DNA of 64,000 nucleotides from Benincasa hispida (taxonomy: Eukaryota; Streptophyta; Magnoliopsida; Cucurbitales; Cucurbitaceae), in NCBI RefSeq assembly GCF_009727055.1, contig NC_052353.1, forward strand, positions 47,826,373 to 47,890,372. Reading direction: 5' to 3'. The position numbers and the translations under genes were made by a program. A model generated the notes under the pieces. That model had not been told where the DNA came from. It saw only the letters and a program-made list of their open reading frames with translations, and ran no database searches. This document shows positions 11,844-23,129 of this stretch, one piece after another (position 1 is the first letter of the stretch; every line of letters starts with the position of its first letter).

Positions 11844-13963
11844 TATTGGGGATGATGCCTTAAATTCTCGTTGGGTCCTGTAGTTTGTAAACACAGTTTT
11901 GAACAAACGCTTGTGATGTAATAATATATGATATTTTCTTCACTATTGTCTATGGAATATTGGATGTTTTATTTGCTTTACCACAAACCAATAAACTAAG
12001 ATCCTTGGTTGTCGTTTTAACTAAAGCATGTATGTGGAGACATATAGGTGGAACATGTATTAAGTGATAACCAAAATGGTTTGTAGTATATGGATATAGG
12101 AGGGAAACCTTATCCTGGCAATGCTATGGATGCAGTCTGCTTTGTAGAATAGTTACAAGTGTTGTGATTTACTATAAATGGTCTGATCCTGATCATTCAT
12201 GTGAAGACATGCAAGCGGAGGCATCTTATACAAAGGAGTTTGATTAAGACTGGACCACAAAGTGTTATAGTCTCATTATATAACGTCGTTCATGATAGAG
12301 ATTTCACTTCACTAGGATGACCATAGGTAACATGACCTCAATCCTGAGTGAGTTGAGAACTCCTGCCTTTGAGGACGGTCCTTTGATTTGCACAAGTGCG
12401 AGTGGCCAGATTGCCGACTCAAACCTACCACTTTGAGGATTCGTCTGATTTGGGAGCTGGGAACTCAGTTACACAAGATGGAATTCACTTCTTCCCCGAA
12501 ACAAGGGTAAGTAGATATATTACTCCCTTAAGGGCTGATTCCGGGACTAGAACGATGTGGCACCACATACCTTTTTATGATTTGAGACGTGTCCACATAT
12601 AGTAGGAATATATTATATAATTCATTAGAAGAATCAGTGGTACTTAAGAAGTTAGATGTAACTACAAAGGCAAAACAGTAAATTGGCCCAGCTGTACATA
12701 TGAGCATCTGTGCAGGGTTATCGTACTGTTGATTGTTTATATCCGATGGACACAGAAATATATCTGTGGAGAGAAGAGTGCAACTATCGGTCTTTAATGG
12801 AATGTCTGGCAGTTAACGGATGGTGGATCTCGTGGCTAAAGAGTTTAGTCAGCTATTCACGTACTATTGGAGCTTCAAGCTATAGGTTCATAAGGTCCCC
12901 TTGGTAGCTCAATGTATTCAAGTTGAGAATCAATTTTTGGGTTAGTTTGAAGTGTTCAAATTGACTAGAGAGAGTTTGATTATATATGATATAATTAAAC
13001 GGGTCAATTATATATTATATAGTTTATATGATGTATGAGATACATTAGTTGGAGGAAAATGATATAAATATGATTTATATCTAGTGGAGAAGAAAAAGAC
13101 TATGGTTTATATGTTGCATTTGATGTGATATTAAACTGTAGGTTATAAATATAATATGATTATATTTATTTCTAATCAAACAATTATAATATAATTGTTG
13201 GTGATTTTTTCTCCGTAACCGAATGAGATAGTGGGGGGTTGCATTCAATTTTCGTAACTGAAGGATAAAATGAAAATGATTTTCATTTTGCAAATAGATC
13301 GGTTAATCGCTACATGAATTAGTACACTGGCCATCGCCTAGCAAACGAGAGCATACACGATAGCTTAAAGTTTACTAAACGATCATGTACACGCGCAGCT
13401 TACCTAAATGATCGCGCATAGTATTTTCTAAACGATCGCACGTGTGGAGCGATTTACCTAAATGATCAGCCCCATTTACTACACGATCGTGCACCTTTTG
13501 CTAAACGATCAAGCACCCGTTTTTACGATAGACTTCAAATATCTCCCACTTGCTTAGTCGTGATAAACAATCGTTCCTTCCTCATTCTCTCTACCAAATC
13601 CAACAAAGCCCACACCTCTTGGATTCTCACTCCGAGAATACCGAGGTTCCGAGTGGTTGTGTCCTCCTTCTGCCTGTTCGTGAGAAGTCCGTTCGGTGGC
13701 AAATGACAACGAGATTTGGTGGACAATAGACTTTATGATCTTAGCAACAGCGAGAGTTGCTGGCAAGACGAGAGCGAGATTTAAAGAGAAGAAGAGTTCT
13801 TCAATTGGTATGTCTCGTTCCTTTGTTTTTACGTTTGAAAAGCATGCAGTAATTTGTTAAATACATAACTTATATGTTTGTTTATGAATGTGGTATTTCT
13901 GTCACTATGAATTTGGAACGATCTTGCTTTCACTCAGAAGTACTTTTTGATAGAGTTCCTTCA
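11844..13963 (+). mobile_element. solo LTR, copia family C, plus strand
   Basis: It starts TATTGGGGATGATGCC (TG decayed to TA) and ends AGAGTTCCTTCA, flanked by perfect 5-bp TSDs (GTACG). Length is 2,120 bp, slightly longer than its relatives. The phrase AGTGGCCAGAT...CGACTCAA near 12405 is shared with the LTRs at about 26330 and 42450 and, inverted, at about 11040. At 13370-13530 it carries a cluster of CTAAACGATC repeats. Confidence 0.92.
13370..13530 (+). repeat. CTAAACGATC motif cluster in the LTR
   Basis: About six irregular units of the type TT(A/T)(G/C)CTAAA(C/T)GATCGCGC at a spacing of roughly 25-30 bp. Most units contain GATC, and some contain the palindrome CGATCG. They lie in the 3' part of the solo LTR, where U5 would be. 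Confidence 0.7.
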
Positions 13964-13968
13964 GTACG
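13964..13968 (+). repeat. TSD GTACG, right copy
   Basis: Matches 11839-11843. It is followed by a short remainder of the host LTR (GTCTCACAAACATAGGGG). Confidence 0.9.
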
Positions 13969-14420
13969 TGTCTCACAAACATAGGGGAGCCTTTGACTTA
14001 ATACTTTGTAACTTGACCTAAAATATCTTGTTGTTATTAAAAAAACGATGTTGATATACAAAATTGAAAAACTCAATTGCTATTTTTTAAAACTAATATA
14101 TCACCATTTTATTTTTGTTGATGGTTATTACTCAAAGCTCATGGCAACCCCAAAGTTCAAAAGGAAGAAAAAGCCTACATTGGAGTCTCATGTCCTAAAA
14201 GGCACCATGTAACCTTGGGAGCCACACCCATTTTGAAAACATTGATATTGCTTATATTTTCAAGTAGGTGACAGAGAAAGGACCTTATAAATAGTCCTAC
14301 CCCAACAAACTCAAGAGATAAGTAATTTTCTTCGTACTTAGCCGAACTAAATACTTTTTGTACTAACTTAGACATCCTACTGTGTTCAGCTCGACACTAA
14401 ACTAGTGCAACTACTCTAGG

Positions 14421-14425
14421 GCATG
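14421..14425 (+). repeat. TSD GCATG, left copy
   Basis: GCATG here and GTATG at 17519-17523 flank the 3.1-kb insertion. Block A has GTATG once at the corresponding place, which identifies the empty site. Confidence 0.8.
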
Positions 14426-15647
14426 TGTCACACCCCCCACTAGATTACCCTCCTAACCTGGACGGAATGGTGACTGCAACAGTTACCAACCCTTTTACTG
14501 GCACTTACTGCCTATCTTACCTGCTAAGTAATACTCAAACCCTGAATACATACATATTAACTCAGAACTTAACATATTTACATTACAGGGTTTCGCAGCA
14601 TCGTTTATACATAGATATTACAACCTAGTGAGCCCCATCAAGAGTACTAGTCACTAGATAGACACATGTGTACTAACTAATACAGGTCTTCAATTACGCT
14701 TCCTTCAACCTGTTTCTTTGAGTGGCAGAGCAGCAGCAGAATAGTCCTTTGGGAACTGACTGCTACCTAAAAAAGAAAAACATTCAAAAATGTGAGCTAG
14801 AAGCCTAGTGAGTGACTTAATAAAAATATAAATCTCATGCTTAAAACCGAAAGCTTGAAAATATAATACTAAAACTAGAGTATACCAAGCAAACGTGTAC
14901 ATAAAACCTTTAAAACCACCATTAACATCATTATTCCCTAGTTGAGAACGAGCATACATCGCTCTAGCTCCCAATGTATGTTATCGGCTAAGAGACCCAT
15001 ACCTCGGTCTCTCATTCAGACCTGTCTACGTGCTCATGGAGTTTTCTATATACCGTCAACACCTTAGGTACATTTATTCAGATTCCTTCCTTATCTTTGG
15101 TATCCGGCTCACTCAAGCTATTAAGTTCTCGAAAAGCATTTAAAGAATAGTTCTCAAATATAGCATAGAAAACTCTTTAGAATACCTTCCCTACCTTCAG
15201 TATCCCTTTCAGTATATTTAGGAATACTAACGCATGTACTTTAACAATCTTAGGTATTTAAAGCATAGTACATCAAGCTTCATACGACCTTAGTTTTAAC
15301 CCTAACGCATGCTTCATACTTTGCAAAATAAGTTGGCTTAAATCATCTTGAACTAGGTTGTAAAACTATTAGCATGCGTTAGATATGGAAAACATACTTG
15401 GAAAACTCATATATTAGTAACATCATTCGTTGATAAACATTCATAAGCATTAGCATTTCCAAATTATCCTTCTAGCCTAGAAGAAGATATGACTACCTTT
15501 ATCCTTAGTTGAGAGTGAACTATTAGATCTAACCCTTAATGGCAACCTTAGTCGGGGAGAATCTTTTTGTTCAATCCCTCGATGTCGTATTACCTACGTG
15601 CATGTGGTTATAACTGAGTATCGTCATATCTTAGGTACTTGACTAGG

Positions 15648-15895
15648 ATACCTTCTCATTGTCCTTCAATACCCTTAGGACACCTTCTCATTGTCCTTCA
15701 GTATCCTTAGGATACCTTCTCATTGTCCTTCAGTATCTGTCATATAACTAGTCATAAACATTTAGTTGAAAGGATACATTCTCATTGTCCTTCAGTATCT
15801 GTCATATAACTAGTCATAAACCTTTAGTTGAAAGGATACCTTCTCATTGTCTTTCAGTATTCGTCATATAACTAGTCATAAACCTTTAGTTGAAC
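15648..15895. repeat. tandem repeats with TTCTCATTGTCCTTCAGTAT
   Basis: The phrase CCTTCTCATTGTCCTTCAGTAT occurs about six times. The first copies are about 36 bp apart. Later copies are about 72 bp apart, with CATATAACTAGTCATAAAC between them. The array lies inside the 3.1-kb solo LTR. Confidence 0.85.
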
Positions 15896-16339
15896 ACTAA
15901 GGTTTAGTGCTCAAATCATCATACTAGTTCATCCATCATACTGGTCATCACAAAAATGGAGTTACTTAAATATACTGATAGTATTTGGACAAGATAACAT
16001 ATCTAAATAATGTCAATTCCACGGAAAACATGCTTTACTTAGCATGAGAACAGTTTCACAAATATGTTGCTTAGCACATCATTTAAATACTTAGCATGAG
16101 AAATATCTTCAAAGAGATCATAGTTTCTAAATCATTAAAACAGTAGGCCATCACATAGTCACTCACAGCTCGTTGGCCTCTTAACGGATTATACGCCTCT
16201 CCTAGCTTCTTCTAGCTCCTTCTAGCCTGAAAGAACATAATTCCCGATTAAAATACTTAGAATTCTTAGTAAAATACCTCAATTAATTCATTTATTAAAG
16301 GAAATTTCATCAATAAAGACAACTCTACTGACGAGATCC

Positions 16340-16560
16340 CCATGAGCGAGGATAGCGAGATCCTCTAGAGCAATATCAGCGAGATCCTCTAGAGCAATAC
16401 CAGCGAGATCCTCTAGAGCGATAACAGCGAGATCCTCTAGAGCGAGATCAATAAGATCCTCTAGAGCGAGATCAGCGATACAACGATACTCACCTTACTA
16501 GCGATACCAGCGATACTTAGCCCAATTTCTAGCGAGATTCTCTTCTAGAGCGAGATCCTC
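16340..16560. repeat. 24-bp tandem repeat with CTCTAGAG palindrome
   Basis: AGCGAGATCCTCTAGAGCAA-type units repeat at about 24 bp, four to six times, then decay into AGCGATACCAGCGATAC and TCTAGAGCGAGATCC variants. Each unit holds the palindrome CTCTAGAG. It is inside the 3.1-kb solo LTR. Confidence 0.85.
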
Positions 16561-17518
16561 ATCACAAAATCTCGCTATAATCTCCACGGTGAGCTGTTTA
16601 CTTGTTCTTCCCAAGCAGCTGTCTGCTTATGCACAGATTCTCTGTTACAATTTTAAAAATTCATAACTCAAAATCCAGATCTCTTTTGAAGTTCCTTCTA
16701 CAAACATGTTTATAATTGAGTTAGCAAAATTACCTTAAAATTTAAGCTCAAAATTCTTCGTCATTTAATCTGGAGATTCAAAATTTCATCGTTGGCCCCA
16801 ATTCAAGCAGCTACCTGCTTGTTCAACAATTTTCAGTTCAAACTTCAAAATTATATAACTCGATTTCCAGGCCTCATCTTAAAAAGTTCTATTCTATAAA
16901 GTTGTTCATAACTGAGTTAATAATATTAGCTCAAAACGCTTCGTAATTCGTCCTGGAGCTTCAATTCTTCACTGATGGCCTAGATTCACCCGAGAAATGA
17001 ACCCTTCATCTTTATTTTGACTCTTCGATCTTATTCCGGCGATTTTCCTTCCAGCAACCCAGTCACAGAAAATAGACACACAGAGCTTTTGAATGCCACT
17101 AGAATTACATAAATAGCCTAAGTAGTTTGTCCAAACCGACCCAATGAATTCGGCCTTCTTGCTTATATTACCGCCCAAAATCCAGCATGAACCCTCCTTG
17201 TGCCACCTGGCCCACTATTAGTGATGAAGGATAGGATTTAGTAAAACTCCTTTTTCTAACTTCACTCACAATATTACTTCAGTACTACACCTTATTAGAT
17301 GACATGGTCTCATTCATATGCTTATTATGCATTCCATCATCAAGCATGACCTTCCTTAGCCTAGTCAAGTTTTATCCTACTTTTACACTTAACTACCCAA
17401 GAGCCTATTTCTTCTTACTTCCTTCTTCTACCCTTCCTAAGGCATGACTTCATTTAGCTCATTAGAAGACATCACATTACTTACTCTTACTTGAAGTAAT
17501 TAGGGTTTGGATTTTATA

Positions 17519-17523
17519 GTATG
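17519..17523 (+). repeat. TSD GTATG, right copy
   Basis: Right flank of the 3.1-kb solo LTR; one mismatch to 14421-14425. Confidence 0.8.
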
Positions 17524-18775
17524 TCAGCTCCAGGGCACGTTAGGACCAAATGAGTGCTCAAGGCTCGATCACGTGGGACTTTCCTAATGCCAAAAATTTT
17601 AATATTTAAATATTAATGAAATTTTCTCAAAAGAACATTATATTTAGGTAACTTATAACTTATATTTAGCCAAACATAAAAATTTAAAAATTAAGATCTT
17701 ATTTAATATCCATTTGATTTTTACAAATTGTGATGGTTGTCTCCCATTTTCTTTGCAATTATTTTTATCTCAATTAAGAAAACATTTGAATAGAAAATAT
17801 TTGAATTTGTAGGCCTATTTTTTCTTTCAATAATCGTTTTTGTTTTTTAAATTTTACCATGATTTAAATGTCAGTAAAAATATCATTTTTGGTCCTCATA
17901 CTTTAAATTTATTCAATTTTAGGTCCAATACTTTCAATCGTCCAATTTTTATTCTATGTACTTTTATTTAACCTTAAATTTAGTCTTTCAAACTTTTTCT
18001 TTTACTAAAATTGATTAAATAGCAGTAATAAATTTCATGAAAATACAATATGTGGAATAATGTTTTTAAAATTTATAGTAAAAATATTAATAGACAACAT
18101 TTAAAAAAAATAAATACTAAACTAATATTAGGGACTAACTTTAGAATTTATTAAAAGTATAATGATTGAAAATGAATAATTAAAAGTATATAAATTAAAA
18201 TTAAACAAAATGTTTATTCAAGAAGAGGAATGTGTTTTAGGTCTAATAAAAAATAATTTTGAGGGAAGAAAATAAAAAAGGGTAAGAGAGGAAAAAGAAA
18301 AAGCCGATGAAAGGTGAATGGAAACAGAGAGTCCAAATGACCCTCTCTGACCCCTTTTTCTATTTCTTTATCTATGCTTATTTTTCTTTTTCTTCTTCTT
18401 TTTCTTTCCTATTCAACTCTTTCTTCACTTGGAAACAAAAAAAAATTGTGTACTTAAAAATGCAGGTGTACTGTTTTTTGCAGAGACATGAAAGACTTTT
18501 TTTTCCCGCTTATAAAGATTTGTTGATCTTTTTGTTTTGTGAGGGACCAAAATTTGATCCTACCATATCAAAGTGAGCATAGTACAATTAGTATGAGACA
18601 GTTTGATATGCTGAGTTCATATGTCAGAGGTATCTGTTTTAAAAATATAAATAATTGTTTTTATGATGATTATTTTTGTTTGGAAACTTTCTTATTCAAT
18701 AGTTCTATATATATATATTTTTTAATAAACTATAGGTTGCACTTTATTTTACATTTTAATAAATTATAGGGTGCC

Positions 18776-18966
18776 CTCCCTTGTCTTATCTTGTTGTACA
18801 TTTTTTTAGTCTTTTTATTTTCTTTATTTTGTTTGATTTTTGCTTCTTTCCTCTAATTTTTCATTTTTTTTTTCATTTTCTTTTCTTTCTTAGTTTTTGC
18901 TTCTTCCTTTTTTTTTTATTCTTTCCTTTATCCGGATTTTACTTCTTTTCTTTATTTTTTTCATAA
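18776..18966. repeat. pyrimidine-rich low-complexity tract
   Basis: Dense TTTTC/TTTTTTC sequence on the plus strand. The 61-residue frame here is only a translation of this tract. Confidence 0.85.
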
Positions 18967-19086
18967 GACTTATGAGGCTGAGTTTCGTACCTAGGACTTG
19001 AAAGTACTCAATTCATAAGTGACTTAATACTAACAAGTCAACCATCAAGTTTGATTATTATAACAAATAATAAATATAAATAGCGA

Positions 19087-20195
19087 ATGAAAGTCTATCA
19101 ATGATAGCCACTAATATTTTCTATCATTGATAGCTTAAGCTTTGATTATATTTTCATATTTAATAGTCACTTATAGAAATTTATCATTGATAGTCAACTT
19201 AGTGAATTTAATTAATAAAGTTGATTCTCGAACTAAAATGTAAGTAGAATGCCTAGAAGTTATCACTAATAGCATGTTTATCAGTGATAGAAGCTATCTT
19301 CGAAAAGAAAAAAGACTTATAAATGTTTGGGAAGGACAAGAAATGGGCAAAAAGGAGTTCAGTGACTATGATTGATAGAAGTTACTACTGATAGCATGTT
19401 ACCAGTAATAGAAACTAATACTAATAGCATGTTATCGATGATAGAAGCTACCCGATAGCACATTATCGGTTATAGAAGCTACCTGATAGTACATTATCGG
19501 TGATAGAGAACTATCACTGATAGCATGATATCAGTGAGATCATTGATAGCATCTTATCAGTGATGTTATCAGTGAAAGAAACTATCACTGATAACGACAA
19601 TATGAATGATGTTAGTAATATCTGTGATAGAACTTAGGTGATATCTATATATCGAGTTTCTTTCAAAGGTGATAACCAGGTATAGAAGTCTATCATTGAT
19701 AGCCTTAAGTGTTAATATTTCAAGGTTGATTCTAATTGATGAAAGTCTATCAGTGATAACGACTGATAGCTGCTATCATTGATAACCATGATAAAAGATT
19801 ATTAGTGATTTCTATTGTAGTAATCAAAGTTGTTGGTCTTCTTTCAAAGTTGATCACTATTTATAAATCTATCATTGATAGCCACTGATAGTCTTAAGTA
19901 TTAATATTTCAAGGTTGATTCCAATTGATGAAAGTGAATCAATGATAGCTACTAATAATTGATAGCAAATTGAAAGCTAATATTTCAAGATTGTATTAAT
20001 TTTTCTCAAATTGAAAACTATCGCTGATAACAACTATCATCGATAGCAATTGATAAAAGATATTAGCGATAGCAACTGATAGCAGTTATCAGTGGGTATA
20101 GCTGATAGTAATTTGAGAAAACTGGAAATAAGCGAGCAAAATGTTTCAAGTGATATTTGCTATCAGTGATAACTTTTAATTTGAGAAAACTGGGA
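19087..20195. repeat. CTATC/GATAG palindromic repeat array
   Basis: Over twenty copies of palindromic or near-palindromic CTATCANTGATAG, plus many half sites, spread over about 1.1 kb. At 19380-19580 they form an irregular tandem array of about 32 bp, with GATAGCATGTTATCAGTGAT as the typical phrase. CTATCATTGATAG or its reverse complement is exact at 19095-19107, 19121-19133, 19690-19702 and 19869-19881. CTATCACTGATAG is at 19511-19523. Such runs could fold into many alternative hairpins. No coding region. Confidence 0.9.
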
Positions 20196-20861
20196 AGAAG
20201 CGAACAAAATGTTGGCTACGCATGGAGTTTTTAGTCTTTTACCCTTTTTTGATCTATATATGCAATTATTTTATGCTTGTACTACATATTCTATTATTTT
20301 GGGCTTGAATTCTATTTATGCAACTAGCCCTTTGGGAAATGGAGTTTAGAGTTTACTTTTGGATCATGCATTTCAATTTTTTTAAAAAAAAATTAAACAA
20401 TTTTACAAATTTTTGCATGTAAGGTTTCTAGTTAAGTCATTTTTATTTTAACACTTTTGATAAAAACTTTCTAGAATAAAAATACTCATGTGTCTGATAA
20501 TTTTTTCTCAAAAGTGTTTTTACATATAAGTTTGTTTGATTTCTTACATGATAAAAAAGTGATTTTACTAACGTTAAATTACTATTAAAAACGACTATAA
20601 TATACTATGAACTAATCAAAAAATTGGGAATTCAACGTTTTGACGAAACTTGCATACTTTTGTGTCAACAAAAGTATTTTTATTGACAATTTTGTGTGTC
20701 AACTTAAATATAAAAATTTATTGATGTTTTATAAATATTTTTAAATTGATAGTTATTTTTAAGCTTTAATTAAGGTTTATTGATGATTTTATGTTACGAG
20801 CATCAATAAAACAAAAAAATTTGTGTATCAACCAAGCCCAAATTAGCAGTAGTCATATTTA
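20196..20861. other. AT-rich intergenic DNA, nothing recognised
   Basis: Contains AAAAGTGTTTTTA-like phrases in both orientations around 20440-20560, which could be a decayed MITE. No boundaries could be fixed. Confidence 0.4.
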
Positions 20862-21040
20862 AAATAATGGTCGTTGGAGTTGGTGGAGCGTCCATGGTTG
20901 GAGGTCGTCGGAGTTGGCCTTCTACAGTGGTAGTTAGATGTTGCCAGAATTGGCCACATGGGTGGTCGCCGGAGTTGGCCGTCAAAGGTGGTCGCCGAAG
21001 TTGGTCGTTGGAGGTGGTTTTCGAAATTGAGCAATGAGGC
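20862..21040. repeat. GGTCGCCGGAGTTGGCC minisatellite
   Basis: About six imperfect units of roughly 27-30 bp containing GGTCG(C/T)CGGAGTTGG(C/T)C. It is GC-richer than its surroundings. The 77-79-residue minus-strand frames are translations of the repeat, not a recognisable protein. Confidence 0.75.
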
Positions 21041-22780
21041 ATCGATGGTGATGAGAGTTAAGTGCACTGTTGGCAAATATGGTATAAAATATCGATTACA
21101 TATGAAGTTGCCCTCTCAAATAATGAGTTGAGTTCATATCTCAAGTCATCTCATCTCCTCACCTCAAACATTCCGTATATGATATGATATGTATTAATGA
21201 TCAAGAGTCTATGATTTAAATCCTCCTAACCTTGTGAACTAAAAGAATTTGATCTTAATTACCATCCAATTCTCTAGTGGTAACATTCTCATTTTCAAAT
21301 TTTGAGTAACTGATGTCTTTGGTAACAATTTTTGTTTCTTTTTCCTCATTTTTAAAAAACAAATTCAAAATTGTGTAGAAATTTTAGGAGTAACAAAATC
21401 AAGTTTATTGGTTATCGGTTATTGCTAATCTTTCTATTCTTTTCTAAAACATAAATAAAAGTATCATCTTATATTCCATGAACACAAAATGAAATAATGA
21501 ATGTTTAAAATTAAAAATAACATAAAAATAATGTTGAAATCTGATTTCTTTAAAATAATAATTTTTAATTTATAGAGAATAAAAACATAATATTATTGCC
21601 CAATCATGTTTATGTTTCTCTTTTTAAATAAATAAAAAAAAATGAGAAATCATAAATATAAAAAGTAAAATGTGTGACAATAAACAAAAATGTTACCAAA
21701 CATAACTTGTTTGTAAAAGATTCTCAAATGGTCCAAATCACTTTTGTCATTTTTAAAATCACTCAAAACCATGTTTTTAATTATTCAAAACTAATTTTAA
21801 TGTTATTGAATAATTTTAATGTTATAAAATTAAATTGAGAAGTGTAAAATTAAACGGTAGAATTATTTTGAGATATTAAAAACATATTTCTAATAATTTT
21901 GAATATATAATTTTAATAATTTCAAAACCAACAAACACGTATTCATAAAAAATAAATTGAGGTAGGAAAAAAAAGAAAAAGGAAAAAGAGTTGTGGTTTG
22001 TTTTTTGGTAATCTTGAGAGAGATTCTATGCTTTGTGAATTAAGGTTTTTATGGGTAAAACGATGAAAAGAATGTGTCACATTAGCGAATTTGATATGCT
22101 GGTAAAAAACATTCAGCTTGATTAATAAAAGTAAAGTTATCTTTGAGCTAAAAAGACATTAACACACGGTCCAACGTAAATTCAGAGATAATGGATTAAA
22201 AGATCCATTTCTCATGTTGGAAATGATTTTTGTCCCCGTTTTTAAAATTCAAGTTTTTTTACCTCTTTCTTACATCATCTTCAAGCGATTTTACAAATTA
22301 TTCCACCTTTTTTTCTCTTCCTCCATCTTTAGCATTTTTTTCTCCATCTAGATTTTCGCTTTTCTTCTCTGGTGGGCGACTAGATCTGCAACTTCTTTTC
22401 TCTCCCTCGTTTTGAACTTATGTTGCAAAACAAGAGATTGAGAATTGGAAAGCGAGATCGAGCACCTAATAGCGAAAAAGGAGAGAGGAGAACGAGATCA
22501 TAAGAAAAAGGAAGAGGAGATAATGATCTGTGAAAGAGGAAAGGAAAGAGAGGACTAGAGAGCGAGGAAGGAGAGAGGAGAGTGAGTGAGTGAGAGGCCA
22601 ATTCCCGTCCGTGAGGATTTTATTTTGGTAATTTTACCAAAATTTACAGTCAATAACTGGTTAAAAAAGACTAATTTTCAAAAATCAGTGCAAATCTATT
22701 TTTATCCCAATCTAAGTCACCCATCGGGTGAACTCCATAAATTTGGGCTAAACCATGTTACTTTTCCATTTTAAAACAAA
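21041..22780. other. intergenic DNA, nothing recognised
   Basis: AT-rich DNA with CT-rich (about 22250-22400) and GA-rich (about 22440-22600) stretches. The latter create small open frames without domain similarity. Confidence 0.5.
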
Positions 22781-23129
22781 TGTTATACTTATGTGTGCAC
22801 AACTGGTGTTAGTTGTTAAGTCATGGAAAAAAGGGGAAAAAAAAAAAAGAGAAAGTAGTATAGATATGATAATTACGTAGATATCCATACATAAACTTCA
22901 TAGGTTAAAATTCATCCATTAACCTCTCCAATTAATCTCCAAATTTTTCTTGTTCCCTCTTTGTGTTTGATTCTCGTAACCACCATTCTCACAACCCTAT
23001 AAATAGATGTTGTAGAGATCATTTGAAAAACACACCTCAATTGAGCATATGTATATGTTCTCTATTTTCTTCTCTCTGTTTCTCTCTTATGGTCTTATGT
23101 TTATTCTTCCTCCTCTCTATTTTATAACA
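22781..23129 (+). mobile_element. 5' LTR of outer copia element O
   Basis: It starts TGTTATACTTATG and ends TTTATAACA, directly followed by CGTTATCAACAAGAG. The latter resembles the half-tRNA primer-binding motif found after some copia LTRs. A TATA box (TATAAATA, 22999-23006) is followed by a short leader. Length is about 349 bp. The left end is inferred from the TG and typical length; no TSD was found because the 3' LTR is missing. Confidence 0.6.

Larger units (their letters stand above)
9073..13991 (+). mobile_element. copia-type LTR split by two solo LTRs
   Basis: The LTR starts TGTTAGAAATGTG at 9073 and has a TATA-like TTATTTAAG at 9311-9319. Its own parts are 9073-9638, 11609-11843 and 13969-about 13991. 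Removing the two solo LTRs and one copy of each TSD restores the reading seen at 2777-3100 (TTTACAAG followed by TAGAAGG). The phrase AGGGGGAGCCTAAG and variants recur several times. No internal coding region is attached, so this is an LTR remnant cut off on the right at repeat block B. Confidence 0.75.
14426..17518 (-). mobile_element. 3.1-kb solo LTR, probably gypsy/chromovirus type, minus strand
   Basis: Read on the plus strand it starts TGTCACACCCCCC. On the minus strand it therefore ends GGGGGGTGTGACA, an ending I associate with long Tekay/Del-type LTRs just before the PBS. The other end is TATAAAATCC on the minus strand (TG decayed to TA). TSDs are GCATG/GTATG, and removing the insert restores block A. 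Length is 3,093 bp. It contains two tandem-repeat zones (15648-15895 and 16340-16560) and no coding domain. The lineage is an inference. Confidence 0.78.
13992..18775. repeat. repeat block B (copy of block A), split by a solo LTR
   Basis: Its own parts are 13992-14425 and 17524-18775. They run parallel to 3832-5745, from TGACTTAATACTTTGTAAC to GGTTGCACTTTAT. B lacks about 95 bp present in A, with AGG at both deletion edges, and it is the cleaner copy in the 3' half. On its left it joins a truncated copia LTR directly. No coding domain is visible. Confidence 0.75.

Noticed and set aside
16340..16560. Regular 24-bp repeats suggestive of a CRISPR array
   Set aside because: There are no unique spacers; units are directly adjacent and lie inside a plant LTR.
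19087..20195. Tet-operator-like cores as a sign of vector or bacterial contamination
   Set aside because: They are embedded in many degenerate relatives of the same palindrome and in continuous plant-like AT-rich DNA; no vector sequence is nearby.
20803..21076. Two overlapping 77-79-residue minus-strand frames rich in Pro and Arg
   Set aside because: Both are readings of the GGTCGCCGGAGTTGG minisatellite.
22230..22601. Open frames of 61 and 73 residues on opposite strands
   Set aside because: They are translations of CT-rich and GA-rich tracts with no family resemblance.
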